Source: a virus. From it: a DNA stretch of 41,875 nucleotides. Positions 7,855 to 15,936 of this stretch are shown here, piece after piece (the stretch's first letter is position 1; each line of letters opens with the position of its first letter). The position numbers were made by a program, and so were the translations under genes. The stretch is taken from positions 1-41,875 of IMG/VR virus record IMGVR_UViG_3300044841_000105, one strand, 5' to 3'. The notes beneath the pieces were generated by a model. It did not search any database. It was not told the DNA's origin and worked only from the letters and a program-made list of their open reading frames with translations.

Positions 7855-9527
7855 CGGCGAGTGCTCCTTGTAAGGCGGTTGCTCGAGCCGTTGCGCAGGG
7901 AGGTGGAGGTGGTCGGGACGCGGTCGTTGGCGCGGCCCAGCGACGACACCCCGGACAGGCCGCCGAGCAGAGCGCACGCATGCGCGAAGGCGTCCGCCCG
8001 GTCCGGCGAGTCCTGGCCAACAGCCCACGTCGCCAGCTGGTGCTCGAGCTGCGGGAACTTCCCGACCAGCACGGCCCGCCCGGTCTCGACCATCGGGGCG
8101 ATCAACTGCATGCGCAGCTGCTTCGAGCCCTTCGCCACGATCGGCTTGAGCCGCGGCCCGGTAGAGCCGAACCCGAGGATCGTGTCGACATCGGCTGCGA
8201 TCTCGGCGACGGCCTGCTCGTGCTGGGCGCGGACATCCGTGCCGTCGTCGCGGCGCATGAGTCGCTGCACCGCAGTCTCCTGGTCGCCGTTCGCGCGGTG
8301 CAGCGCCGTCGCCTCACGGTGCAGACCCGACCACGCCTCCCGGATCCGCTGCGGCAGCTGCGACAGCGACCGCTCGTAGGCGATCGTCGGGGCGCCGCGG
8401 CGGACGCAGGTGAGCATCGCGATCCGCGCCCACCTCGCCACGGTCATCGGCGCGGACGCGTCGTCGAGGATGAACACCCTGCCCGTCTCCGGCTGCGACG
8501 TGGCCACGATGATCCCCGCCTCGTCGCCGTCGCCGGCGTTGTCAGCAGGGTCGATGATCACCGTCGGCGGGAGGCAGCCGGCCGGGAGCGCAGGCACGCG
8601 CCAGGTGTCGAACCACGAGCGCTGGAACGCGCCACCCTCGAGCGGTGCGGGGCGGCCCTGGTAGAGGGCGGCCCAGGTGCGTTCCCCCACCGCCTTCCGC
8701 TTGGCTTCCCAGTCCGCATCGGTGCGGCCCCGCGCGGACAGGAGCCACTCCCCTGGTTCGCGCTCAAGCGCGTCCGACGTCTTGCCGTCCGCCTGGGCTG
8801 GGATGTTCACCACCGGCCAACCCTCGGTTTCGAGCCGGCCAGCGAGGTCGTCCTCATGCCACCTCGTCTGGATTACGACAATCGGGGCGCCAGGGGCGAG
8901 ACGAGTCAACGCGACCGCCTCCCACCACTCGTGGAGATTCCCTCGGATCGTGGGCGAGTCCGCCGCAGCCTGATCCTTGATCGGGTCATCCACGACCAGT
9001 ACGTCGACCGGCTGCCCAGTAAGGCCACCGCCCACCCCGACCGCCCTCAGTCCGCCGACGTGACCTTCGATCTGCCAGTCGGAGGCGTCGGCGTGGGAAC
9101 GGTCCACCCCTAGGCCGACCCGCTCGCCGTAGGTCTCCACCAGGGTCCGCACGATTCGCCCTGACGTCTTCGCCAACGACGCCGCGTAGGAGGTGACCGC
9201 AATCCGCCTGTCCGGGTCGTCGATGAGCAGCCACAACATCGTCCAGCGGATCAGGCTGCTCTTGCCCTCCTGAGGCGGCAGGGACAGAACGAGCCTGCCG
9301 TCGCGCGTCTGCACTGTCTCGATCACGCGCCGTGCCACCAGCTCCAGGGCGGGGGTGCGCACGGTGCGCGAGTCGAGCTGGGCGGCGAGGTCGAGCGAGG
9401 TGGGAAGGTCGTTGACGACGGCGAGCCGCTTGGCCTTGGCGCGCACCTTCGCCACCAGCACGGCGACGTCCTCCGGGGGGAGGGCCGTCGTGTACTGGCG
9501 GGCGAGGGTGTCAATCCGAGGAGGCAC
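7851..9527 (-). CDS. terL: Terminase large subunit
   Basis: 558 residues from a GTG. The ATPase half shows the Walker A-like loop LPPQEGKSS (about residues 83-91), Walker B VDVLVVDDPIKD (174-185) and the coupling motif QTRWHEDDL (220-228). The nuclease half begins near PPTVIIDPADNAGDGDEAG and ends with DRADAFAHACALL. TerL pumps DNA into the prohead through the portal and cuts it at the end of packaging. It is full length for the family and follows TerS with a 3-nt gap. Confidence 0.93.
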   Translation of the reverse strand: MPPRIDTLARQYTTALPPEDVAVLVAKVRAKAKRLAVVNDLPTSLDLAAQLDSRTVRTPALELVARRVIETVQTRDGRLVLSLPPQEGKSSLIRWTMLWLLIDDPDRRIAVTSYAASLAKTSGRIVRTLVETYGERVGLGVDRSHADASDWQIEGHVGGLRAVGVGGGLTGQPVDVLVVDDPIKDQAAADSPTIRGNLHEWWEAVALTRLAPGAPIVVIQTRWHEDDLAGRLETEGWPVVNIPAQADGKTSDALEREPGEWLLSARGRTDADWEAKRKAVGERTWAALYQGRPAPLEGGAFQRSWFDTWRVPALPAGCLPPTVIIDPADNAGDGDEAGIIVATSQPETGRVFILDDASAPMTVARWARIAMLTCVRRGAPTIAYERSLSQLPQRIREAWSGLHREATALHRANGDQETAVQRLMRRDDGTDVRAQHEQAVAEIAADVDTILGFGSTGPRLKPIVAKGSKQLRMQLIAPMVETGRAVLVGKFPQLEHQLATWAVGQDSPDRADAFAHACALLGGLSGVSSLGRANDRVPTTSTSLRNGSSNRLTRSTRR

Positions 9528-9530
9528 CGG

Positions 9531-10040
9531 CTACTCCTGCGGAACCGGTCGGCCAGCGGCGCGCCTGCGCATCTGCTCCTCGAGCTCCCGCAGCGCGGCG
9601 TCGAGGTCGGTCTCCCCCTGCGTGATCTGGATCTTCTCCGGGCGGTTCGCGCCGTGCAGCTTCGCCTGCGCTTCGAGGACTCGGGCGGCGCGGTCGACGG
9701 CGAGCCACTTGCCGCGGAGCACGTCAGGCCACAGGGCGCGGAGCATCGCGTCGTAGCGGTCGGAGATGGTGTTGCGCCACGTGTCGACGTCCTCGCGGGG
9801 ATACTCCTTCATCACGACCATGAACCGCTGGTAGGCGTGGCCCGTGTCGGAGTAGCCGAGCTGGTCGGTGATGGCCTGCCACGACGCGCCGGCCTTCCGC
9901 AGCTCAACGCACTTGAGGTCCCGTTCGCGGCGCTCGATGTCCTCGGGCTTGGTCGCGACGGTGCGGCCCTTGTTCCCGCCCTTGCGGCGCGGCTTCGGGG
10001 ACGCCGGCATTTGGTCCGGCGTGTCTTGGTCGCGTGTCAT
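9531..10040 (-). CDS. terS: Terminase small subunit
   Basis: 169 residues. A basic N-terminus (KPRRKGGNKGR) is followed by a helix-turn-helix: LKCVELRKAGASWQAITDQL, GYSDTGHAYQRF. After that come coiled helices (NTISDRYDAMLRALWPD, AVDRAARVLEAQAKLHG) and an acidic C-terminus (LDAALRELEEQMRRR). TerS recognises the packaging site and recruits TerL. The identification rests on the HTH plus oligomerisation layout and its position directly before TerL. Its ATG overlaps the methyltransferase stop (ATGA). Confidence 0.85.
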   Translation of the reverse strand: MTRDQDTPDQMPASPKPRRKGGNKGRTVATKPEDIERRERDLKCVELRKAGASWQAITDQLGYSDTGHAYQRFMVVMKEYPREDVDTWRNTISDRYDAMLRALWPDVLRGKWLAVDRAARVLEAQAKLHGANRPEKIQITQGETDLDAALRELEEQMRRRAAGRPVPQE

Positions 10041-11242
10041 GCGTCGGCCGTGAAGTCGTGGGGCTGCCCGTCGCGGGCGGGCTTCGTGCCGGTCATCTCC
10101 TGGTAGCGGCGGCAGATCACGTCCGCGTACCGGGAATCGAGTTCGACGACGCGGGCCCGACGGCCGGTGAGGTGGCAGGCGATGAGGGTGGACCCCGAGC
10201 CCCCGAACGCGTCGGCGACGAGCGCGTTCCGTTCGCTGGCGGTCTCAAGAGCGCGCTGGATCAGCTCGACGGGCTTCGGGGTCGGGTGGTCGGGCTTGAA
10301 GTCGCGGGCGAACGGCCAGACGTCGGTGCCGACAGTGGGCTGCCCGCCGTAGGGCCCGGCGTAGAGGATGAACTCGTGCTGCTTGGCGTAGCGGTCAAGG
10401 TTCTGCACGCGAGACTGCTTGTCCCAGACGATGCACGCCTTGGGCTCAAGCGCGGCGGCGAGCATCGCGTCAAGGATCGTGGGGAGGCTGCGCCAGTCGC
10501 AGCAGACGAAGTGGGCCTGCGCGTCGTGTAGCAGGTTCAGCGCGTCGCGCGTGACCCGCTCGGCGGAGGCTTCGTCGCCGTCGTTGGCGATCGCGTCGCC
10601 GCCTCGCATCGCCTTGTAGTCGATGCCGTACGGCGGGTCGGTGAAGACGAGCGCGGGCCGTTCCCCGTCGAGGATGCTCTCCCAAACGTCCGGGTCAGTG
10701 GAGTCACCGACGGCGAGCCGGTGGGGCCCGAGCTGCCACACGTCGCCCGGCTTGCAGTAGGCCTCGGCAGGCGGCTCGGGAATCTCGTCGGGGTCCGTGA
10801 GCGCCGCCGGGATCTCTTCGACGCCGCCCTCGAGCAGCGCCTCCAACTCGTCCAGGTCTCCGGGGTCGTAGCCGGTGCCGTCGAGGTCGGGAAGGTCAGA
10901 GAGCAGCTCGAGGAGCAGCCGGTCGTCATGGGTTGCGAGGTCTGCGGTGCGGTTGTCGGCGAGGACGATGCGCGCGGCCTGGTCGTCGTCGACATCGACG
11001 GTGACGGCTGCGATGTCGTCCCACCCGAGGTCGCGGGCAGCCTTGAGCGTGTGGTTCCCGGCGAGCACCTCGTGGGGGCGGCCGGTGTGGCTGCCGATGT
11101 TCACGACGACGGGCTTGTACTGGCCGTTGACGCGCAGGCTCTCGGCGATGCGGTCGACGTTCCCGACGCGGGGGTTGCGGTGGTAGATGCGCAGTTCTGC
11201 GACGGGGTAGCGGGTGACGGCGAGCTGGTGCACGTCGCTCAC
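10037..11242 (-). CDS. ParB-domain DNA adenine/N4-cytosine methyltransferase
   Basis: 401 residues from a GTG that overlaps the preceding stop. Residues 1-100 form a ParB/sulfiredoxin-like domain (YHRNPRVGNVDRIAESLRVN, HEVLAGNHTLKAARDLGW). The catalytic part has motif IV TDPPYG (201-206) and the later AdoMet motif DAFGGSGSTL (344-353). That order, DPPY before FGGSG, is the beta class that methylates exocyclic amines. No partner restriction enzyme is nearby, so it is probably a solitary modifier protecting phage DNA or marking the packaging substrate. This gene preceding TerS is a common arrangement in actinophages. Confidence 0.9.
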   Translation of the reverse strand: MSDVHQLAVTRYPVAELRIYHRNPRVGNVDRIAESLRVNGQYKPVVVNIGSHTGRPHEVLAGNHTLKAARDLGWDDIAAVTVDVDDDQAARIVLADNRTADLATHDDRLLLELLSDLPDLDGTGYDPGDLDELEALLEGGVEEIPAALTDPDEIPEPPAEAYCKPGDVWQLGPHRLAVGDSTDPDVWESILDGERPALVFTDPPYGIDYKAMRGGDAIANDGDEASAERVTRDALNLLHDAQAHFVCCDWRSLPTILDAMLAAALEPKACIVWDKQSRVQNLDRYAKQHEFILYAGPYGGQPTVGTDVWPFARDFKPDHPTPKPVELIQRALETASERNALVADAFGGSGSTLIACHLTGRRARVVELDSRYADVICRRYQEMTGTKPARDGQPHDFTADA

Positions 11243-11424
11243 TGGGCCGCCGCCTGCTGAGTGGTCGAGTCGCGTGTGATGTGCGCTCCCCCGCACTCCC
11301 CGCAGGGACTGGCAACACGCTCAACAGGACTGGGGCTCCCGCTCAGCGAGGCACGCGCTCGTCGTTCGAGGAGCGCGGCCTCAGCTGCTTCGACGGTGGG
11401 GAACGCTTCGACGGGGCAGGTCAC
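11239..11424 (-). CDS. Small zinc-ribbon protein (61 aa)
   Basis: Reads VTCPVEAFPTVEAAEAALLE and then a basic helix, with a C-terminal SPCGECGGAHITRDS knuckle (C-x2-C-x3-H). The same layout, a helical repeat plus CGxCGGxH, occurs at 22523-22774, so these are two copies of one actinophage family. GTG start overlaps the preceding stop (GTGA). Probably a nucleic-acid or protein-binding adaptor; function unknown. Confidence 0.6.
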   Translation of the reverse strand: MTCPVEAFPTVEAAEAALLERRARASLSGSPSPVERVASPCGECGGAHITRDSTTQQAAAQ

Positions 11425-11864
11425 TGAGACATCGGCGACCTCACGTCCGAGGTGAGGGTCATGGGCGCCTCCGGGAAGCGGCGTTGGGGAGTCGCGTGTC
11501 TGCTGTCCATGCGGACAGTAGACGAGGCGAGCATGGCGGGGCGCGCAGGCAGGTCGACACGCCGCGGGTTGACCATCCGGTCGATCTCGCGATCGAGCCG
11601 CAGGACGTCTTGGGCGACGAGCCCGAGGGCGGCGAGGGTGCCCCATTGGAGCGCGCCGAACCCGTTGCCGGCGGCCACGGAGAGGACCCCGAAGGCGCCA
11701 GCGACGACGGTGGTGAGCCACCAGAACGCGCGGCCAATCACGTAGTGGGGGCGGCCGAGGTCGATGCGGGCGAGTCTCGCGCGGAGCGGCCCACGGTCCG
11801 GCGGCTCGGGTGGGAGTTTCGGGCGGGCGTTCGGGTCGGGGTCGGGGCCCCACGAGTAGCTCAC
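11421..11864 (-). CDS. Membrane protein with two transmembrane segments
   Basis: 147 residues from GTG (VSYSWGPDPDPNARPKLPPE), overlapping the preceding stop. A proline-rich basic region leads to two hydrophobic helices, FWWLTTVVAGAFGVLSVAAG and LQWGTLAALGLVAQDVL. The last 45 residues (MLASSTVRMDSRHATPQRRF onward) are encoded across palindrome copy B and look less protein-like. Inside this tail lies GGAGG followed by an ATG (11462) in the same frame, giving a possible 13-codon leader that ends on the next gene's GTG. The true C-terminus therefore deserves caution. Function unknown. Confidence 0.55.
   Translation of the reverse strand: MSYSWGPDPDPNARPKLPPEPPDRGPLRARLARIDLGRPHYVIGRAFWWLTTVVAGAFGVLSVAAGNGFGALQWGTLAALGLVAQDVLRLDREIDRMVNPRRVDLPARPAMLASSTVRMDSRHATPQRRFPEAPMTLTSDVRSPMSQ
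11498..11523. promoter_or_regulatory. 26-bp palindrome, copy B
   Basis: GTCTGCTGTCC, 4-nt spacer ATGC, GGACAGTAGAC. It is the most symmetrical copy, with one mismatch between half-sites. It lies within the 3' end of the membrane-protein frame, 74 nt before the zinc-ribbon gene that leads into the methyltransferase-terminase block. Confidence 0.75.
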
Positions 11865-12088
11865 CGCGAACACCTGGCGGCGTGCACGTAGCCGTCTCCG
11901 TCGGCGACGCGGACGATCGTCTGGCCAACAGTGATCGCCTGGTCGCAGCGCTCACACCGTCCTGGGTGCATCGCCGAGAACGGCGGCCCCATGGTGTCGA
12001 CGTCAGGCAGATCTCCGCCTCGGTGCTTCGGGCACGTGCACTGGCTGGCTGGGAGTTCGGACAGTGGGCACTCGGCCTCGAGCGTCAC
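11861..12088 (-). CDS. Zinc-binding hypothetical protein (75 aa)
   Basis: Two cysteine clusters are visible: CPLSELPASQCTCPKH near the start and RCERCDQAITVGQTIVRV...ARC at the end. The second resembles a treble-clef zinc finger, in which C-x2-C is followed by a GQ.IVR strand and an H...C pair. The ATG overlaps the stop of the FDXHR gene (ATGA). Similar short zinc proteins are frequent in actinophage early and middle operons; their partner is not known. Confidence 0.6.
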   Translation of the reverse strand: MTLEAECPLSELPASQCTCPKHRGGDLPDVDTMGPPFSAMHPGRCERCDQAITVGQTIVRVADGDGYVHAARCSR

Positions 12089-12384
12089 GAGGACTCCCTC
12101 GCCCCGAACCGCGCGAGCTTCTGCTCGTCGGTCATCTCAGGGAACCGCCACAGGCCGTCGCGGTGCTCGCAGATCTGGTTGCCGTTCGCGTCGGCGAGGG
12201 TGGCGGGGTCGAGGCAGGAGCCGTGTTCGCCGCCGGTCTTGCTGCGGTGGCGGTCGAACAGCGTCGGGCTGGAGAACGTCCTGCAGCAGCCGGAGCAGTG
12301 CGCGGCGCTGACGCCGTTCCATGTGGCTCCGCAGGCGCCGTGCGTGATGCGCGGGACGGGATTGCGGGTGCGGTCGTCGCTCAC
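12085..12384 (-). CDS. FDXHR-type putative zinc-binding protein
   Basis: 99 residues from a GTG. The sequence ITHGACGATWNGVSAAHCSG, CCRTFSSPTLFDRHR and then CLDP...GLWRFPEM matches the actinobacterial family named after its F-D-x-H-R motif: C-x2-C-C knuckle, FDRHR, and a late C. I recall this as a putative zinc finger with no established function, widespread in phages and prophages of actinobacteria. A 97-nt gap upstream holds palindrome copy C, so it probably begins a transcription sub-block. Confidence 0.85.
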   Translation of the reverse strand: MSDDRTRNPVPRITHGACGATWNGVSAAHCSGCCRTFSSPTLFDRHRSKTGGEHGSCLDPATLADANGNQICEHRDGLWRFPEMTDEQKLARFGARESS

Positions 12385-12453
12385 GATGGGGTCTCTTTCG
12401 TTTATGGGTAGCCCGCAGAGCGGTTTTCGGGCCGAGGGCGGTGCGTGCGGATG

Positions 12454-12479
12454 GTCTGCCGTCTGCGCGGACGACAGAC
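12454..12479. promoter_or_regulatory. 26-bp palindrome, copy C
   Basis: GTCTGCCGTCT, spacer GCGC, GGACGACAGAC. It occupies the only sizeable gap (12385-12481) between RusA and the FDXHR gene, 70 nt before the latter's start. Confidence 0.78.
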
Positions 12480-12481
12480 GC

Positions 12482-13060
12482 TCAGGGCGCGCGAAGGTGT
12501 GGACGGGCGCGGCGGGATCCCCCCGACGTTGCTGGCCGGCGCCGTCGCGGCCTGGGCGGGAGCGCGGGCAGCGGATGCAGGGTGAGTTCGATGCGCGGGT
12601 CGGGGTCGGCCTGGATGATGCGGGTCGTGGTCGACTCGACGATGCCTGCGTGGTCGTCGGGGATGATCCCGGCGCCGAGCTTCGCAGCCTTGGGGCGCTG
12701 CCGCGGGGTGCCGGACTTCGTCAGCACACCTTTCGGGATCGCGGCCTGCGGCGGGGTGAGCGCGTCGAGGACTGCTTTGAGCATCGGGTAGAGGCCGTCG
12801 CAGTCGCGGGTGCCGTAGTCGGGGGCGTACCAGGTAAGGGTGACGGCCACCCGGTCGAGACAGGGCACGCGTGCTTGGCGGACCAGCGTCAGGACGGCTT
12901 GAGCGACCGTTCGCTTGGCGGTGTTCTGATCGGTCCAATGCGCTGCCGCGCCGCGGGCCTCGTTCGCCGTGACCGGTGGGCGGGTGAACGGGAGCCTGAT
13001 GATGATCGGCTCGGCCGGCTGCGGGACCGACGGCGCGCAGGTCGTCTCCGCGGCGGTCAT
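12482..13060 (-). CDS. rusA: RusA-family Holliday junction resolvase
   Basis: 192 residues. The RusA fold is recognisable from IIIRLPFTRPPVTANEARG, TLTWYAPDYGTRDCDGLYPM, LKAVLDALTPPQ and IIPDDHAGIVES, where the D-x-DG...K...DD pattern supplies the metal-binding aspartates. RusA cuts four-way junctions made during phage recombination and replication. The C-terminus is an Arg/Pro-rich tail of about 35 residues beyond the fold. The ATG overlaps the preceding stop (ATGA). It stands between the replication block and the methyltransferase block. Confidence 0.87.
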   Translation of the reverse strand: MTAAETTCAPSVPQPAEPIIIRLPFTRPPVTANEARGAAAHWTDQNTAKRTVAQAVLTLVRQARVPCLDRVAVTLTWYAPDYGTRDCDGLYPMLKAVLDALTPPQAAIPKGVLTKSGTPRQRPKAAKLGAGIIPDDHAGIVESTTTRIIQADPDPRIELTLHPLPALPPRPRRRRPATSGGSRRARPHLRAP

Positions 13061-13473
13061 CGCTTCCTCCCCGCCATCAGCAACGCCGACACGAGCAGGC
13101 ACCCGTGATGCAGGGCCTGGTCAGCCAGGTACATCCCGTGCAGCGGCGTGGTCATCTCGGCGAAGTTGGGCGACCCGGTGGCCTGTAGCGCCTTCCGCAC
13201 AGGCCAGCGCCGGTCGAGGAACGCGTGAGTGACCGCGGAGAACGCGGCACCGACGACGACCCGGCGCCAGTCGAGGCGCTCCCCCGTCACTGCGGCGACG
13301 ACCGCCAGTGCCCCGGCCTGCGTGGCCTGGTAGCTGCCGACGTGACCGGCCATCGCCGCCCAGCTGGTGGTCTTCGCGGCGGCCTGATGATCGGTCTGGA
13401 CGATGTGGTCGGCGACGTTGTGCGCGACGAGGAGCGTCGGCAGGACGACGGCGAACCTGCGGGCGGCGCTCAC
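13057..13473 (-). CDS. DUF3307-like integral membrane protein
   Basis: 138 residues from a GTG overlapping the preceding stop. An H-x3-D-H-x2-Q-T segment (AHNVADHIVQTDHQAAAK) is followed by hydrophobic helices (AGALAVVAAVTG, VVVGAAFSAVTHAFLD) and ends with ADQALHHGCLLVSALLMAG. Conserved His/Asp residues within membrane helices are typical of DUF3307. The family is common in actinophages and has no known activity. Confidence 0.75.
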   Translation of the reverse strand: MSAARRFAVVLPTLLVAHNVADHIVQTDHQAAAKTTSWAAMAGHVGSYQATQAGALAVVAAVTGERLDWRRVVVGAAFSAVTHAFLDRRWPVRKALQATGSPNFAEMTTPLHGMYLADQALHHGCLLVSALLMAGRKR

Positions 13474-13637
13474 ACCGGCCACCCGAACTGCCGACGGACG
13501 GTCTCGATCCGAACAACGGTCGCCCCGCCGGCGTGCGCCCGGTCGAGAAGCTCGCGCAGCCCCTCGCGCTCGGCGAGCAGCTTGCGGACGAGCTGGTCCT
13601 GGTCGGTGCTGGCGGGCCGGTCGGTCGTGATGGTCAT
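13470..13637 (-). CDS. Small hypothetical protein (55 aa)
   Basis: MTITTDRPASTDQDQLVRKL is followed by LAEREGLRELLDRAHAGG and VVRIETVRRQFGWPV. A central charged helix is flanked by short extended parts; a coiled coil is possible. The stop overlaps the GTG of the DUF3307 gene and the ATG overlaps the stop of the next upstream gene, so it is fully embedded in the coupled chain. Confidence 0.55.
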   Translation of the reverse strand: MTITTDRPASTDQDQLVRKLLAEREGLRELLDRAHAGGATVVRIETVRRQFGWPV

Positions 13638-13864
13638 GCGGTCCTCCTGGTGGTGTCGTAGCGGCGGCGGCGGCGTTGGCGGCGGTCGCGTTGCTGCTGG
13701 GTGACCCTGTCGGGGTTGGCCTGCTTCCAGGAGCGGTTGCTGGCGCGGTTGCGGGTGGCACGGCAGGTGTCGCAGAACTTCCGAGGCGCACCCATGCGCT
13801 GCTGCTGGATCGCGGTATCGCAGCCGTCGCCCTGGCAGCGGACGACGTCGGGGCGGGTGGTCAC
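13634..13864 (-). CDS. Zinc-finger-like basic protein (76 aa)
   Basis: Starts VTTRPDVVRCQGDGCDTAIQ and contains the cysteine set RCQGDGC...RKFCDTCRATRNR, a treble-clef-like knuckle. It ends in a very basic tail (RDRRQRRRRRYDTTRRTA) that should bind nucleic acid. The GTG overlaps the preceding stop (GTGA). It may be a DNA- or RNA-binding accessory protein of the replication block. Confidence 0.6.
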   Translation of the reverse strand: MTTRPDVVRCQGDGCDTAIQQQRMGAPRKFCDTCRATRNRASNRSWKQANPDRVTQQQRDRRQRRRRRYDTTRRTA

Positions 13865-14139
13865 CACCGGCTCATCACGAGGGTGATGCGACGCCACCAC
13901 GGCAGCTGGGCCTCGGCCTCGGCCCGCTCACGTTCGGCGGCCAATCCTTTGTTGATCTGCGCCGAGATCCGGGCGCGCTCCTCGAGCTCCAGCTGGTGGT
14001 CGTAGCGGTCGCGGTCCTGGGAGCGGAGTTCGGCGCGGCGCTTCGGGGTCTCGGCGAGCAGGTTCTCGGGCCAGTTGTCGGCGGTAGTCATGGGTGGTTC
14101 TCCGTTCGTGGCGTGGTGGCGGGCGATGTCGGCGGTCAT
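13861..14139 (-). CDS. Hypothetical charged-helix protein
   Basis: 92 residues from ATG 14139, which overlaps the preceding stop (ATGA). A second ATG at 14091 is preceded by GGAGAACC and would give 76 residues (MTTADNWPENLLAETPKRRA). A long charged helix, LELEERARISAQINKGLAAE, dominates, and it ends in an aromatic PWWRRITLVMSRW. A peripheral membrane contact through that tail is possible. Unnamed. Confidence 0.5.
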   Translation of the reverse strand: MTADIARHHATNGEPPMTTADNWPENLLAETPKRRAELRSQDRDRYDHQLELEERARISAQINKGLAAERERAEAEAQLPWWRRITLVMSRW

Positions 14140-14336
14140 GCCGGATCCCAGACGTCGTCGGCGTCGGCGGCGTGCGGCGGGCAGAGGCCGTCGATGCGGC
14201 GGCACAGGATGGACTCGTCGAGCGGGTGGGGCTCGGCGCAGAAGATCGCGGCAGGCGGGCTCTGGCCGGTCTCCGTCGCCCACGTGGCGAGCACGTCGGT
14301 GATGGCGGCGTCGAGGCGCTGAGGGGTGGCTGTCAT
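14136..14336 (-). CDS. Small hypothetical protein (66 aa)
   Basis: MTATPQRLDAAITDVLATWA leads to a cysteine-containing part: IFCAEPHPLDESILCRRIDG, LCPPHAADADD. The C...H...C...C-x2-H set could hold one zinc. ATGA overlap with the gene upstream. No family recognised. Confidence 0.55.
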   Translation of the reverse strand: MTATPQRLDAAITDVLATWATETGQSPPAAIFCAEPHPLDESILCRRIDGLCPPHAADADDVWDPA

Positions 14337-14641
14337 GCGGTTCTCCGATCGAACGCCTGGCGGGCGTGGGCAATGACGCGGTCGGCTGCCCGGCCGAGGT
14401 ACAGCACGGCGAGCTGTTCCCCGCGCATCCACTCGGGGCAGGGCCACGGCTGCCGGCAGTCGGCGCAGCGTCCGTAGCGGCCGCGGTGGTCGGGCTCGTC
14501 GACGAGGGTCAGGTGCGTCTCCTCGATGGCTTCGAGGACGGCGGCGATGTCGTCTTCCTCGTCGGTGGGGCCGACCCAGGGGAAGCGGGAGTCGCGGGTG
14601 CGGAGCGCGGCGACGGTGGTGGCGAAGCTGGGGCGGCTCAT
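14333..14641 (-). CDS. Hypothetical protein with Cys cluster (102 aa)
   Basis: MSRPSFATTVAALRTRDSRF, then DDIAAVLEAIEETHLTLVDE and a cysteine group RCADCRQPWPCPEW that could bind zinc. It ends in a helix AADRVIAHARQAFDRR. Its ATG overlaps the DnaB stop (ATGA), so it is coupled to the helicase, but no role is established. Confidence 0.55.
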   Translation of the reverse strand: MSRPSFATTVAALRTRDSRFPWVGPTDEEDDIAAVLEAIEETHLTLVDEPDHRGRYGRCADCRQPWPCPEWMRGEQLAVLYLGRAADRVIAHARQAFDRRTA

Positions 14642-15936
14642 CCGATGGCCCCGTATCCGCCGTGCCACCGCAGCTTGATCTCGCCCTTGGGTCCATGCCG
14701 GTTCTTGTCCACGATGAACGTGACCTCGCCGGTGGGCTGCCCGTCGTTGAGCTGGTGCCACAGCAGGATCACGGCGTCGGAGTCCTGCTCGATCTGCCCG
14801 GAGTCACGCAGGTCCGACATGGTGGGCTTGGAGTCCTGGCGTCCGGCTGGGCCGCGGTTGAGCTGAGCGGGGACGACGAGCGCGAGCCCCAGCTCCATCG
14901 CCAACGCCTTGAGCTCGCGGGAAACCCGCCCGACCTCCTGCTCGCGGGTTCGGCCCGGGCTGTCGGTGTGCACGAGCTGCAGGTAGTCCACGACGAGCAC
15001 ATCCAGCCCGTGGCGGTGGTGATGCGCGCGGGTCAGGGTCTTGATCCCGGACAGGTTCACCGGCGAGGCGTTGACGTGCAGGTGCGGCGTACCGACCCGC
15101 TTGAGGTACTCGCGGACCCGGGCCATCTGCACGTCGTCGATGGGGTGGTGGTTGATGGCGCGCAGGTCGACCTGGGCGCCGCGGGCGATGAACCGGCCGG
15201 TGACGTCGACGGTCGGCATCTCCTTGGAGAACACCAGGACGTTGCGGCTCGACTCGGTGGCCGCGTGCTCGGCAATCACCAGTGCAGCCGTGCTTTTGCC
15301 CGCGCCCGGCCTTCCGCCAATGGTGTACATCCGCCCGGGATGCAGCCCGCCGAGGATCTCGTCGAGCTCGAACCACGGCGACGGGATGCCGGGCGTGGCG
15401 TTGCCGGGTGCGTGGGCCTGCTCGAACTCGTCGACCAGCTGCGGCCAGGACAGGGTGCCCGCGGTGGGCTTGTCCTCGGTGTCGCGGTCGAGGTCGTCAA
15501 GCCCGGAGCGGGTAGCGGCGAGGACGTCGGACGCGTCACCGGGGTGGGTGGCGACGAGGACGCGGGCGTGGGTGAGGGCGCGCAGGATCTTCCGCCGCTC
15601 GGCGAGGTCGGCGACGGCGTCGGCGTGCTTCGACGCGAACACGGCGGACGCAGAGTTCGGCATCTCCATCTGCACGACACGCTGCGTCCCGGCCGACCAG
15701 TTGCCGTCCGAGAGGAGACGCCGGGCGACGGTGGTCGGCGTGATGGGCTGCCGCTCCGACGACAGCGCCCGGCACGTGTCCCAGACGATGCCGCGAGGGA
15801 GGTCGTAGAAGTCGGATCCGGGGAGCCGGGCGAGGATGCCGGCCAGGGCGTCGGGGTGGAACGCGACCGCCCCGATCAATGCCTGCTCGGAGTCGGGGGC
15901 CTGGAGCTCGAGCTCGGTGATGTTCTCGGGCTTCAT
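14638..15936 (-). CDS. dnaB: Replicative DNA helicase, DnaB-like
   Basis: 432 residues. The N-terminal helical domain (APDSEQALIGAVAFHPDALA...) matches DnaB-N. The RecA-type motor follows with Walker A GGRPGAGKST (207-216), FSKEM, Walker B LDVLVVDYLQLV (311-322) and QLNRG, then a DLRDSGQIEQDSDAVILLW segment diagnostic of DnaB. It unwinds DNA ahead of the replisome as a hexamer. The DnaC-like loader lies three genes upstream, so the phage controls its own helicase loading. The start overlaps the preceding stop. Confidence 0.93.
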   Translation of the reverse strand: MKPENITELELQAPDSEQALIGAVAFHPDALAGILARLPGSDFYDLPRGIVWDTCRALSSERQPITPTTVARRLLSDGNWSAGTQRVVQMEMPNSASAVFASKHADAVADLAERRKILRALTHARVLVATHPGDASDVLAATRSGLDDLDRDTEDKPTAGTLSWPQLVDEFEQAHAPGNATPGIPSPWFELDEILGGLHPGRMYTIGGRPGAGKSTAALVIAEHAATESSRNVLVFSKEMPTVDVTGRFIARGAQVDLRAINHHPIDDVQMARVREYLKRVGTPHLHVNASPVNLSGIKTLTRAHHHRHGLDVLVVDYLQLVHTDSPGRTREQEVGRVSRELKALAMELGLALVVPAQLNRGPAGRQDSKPTMSDLRDSGQIEQDSDAVILLWHQLNDGQPTGEVTFIVDKNRHGPKGEIKLRWHGGYGAIG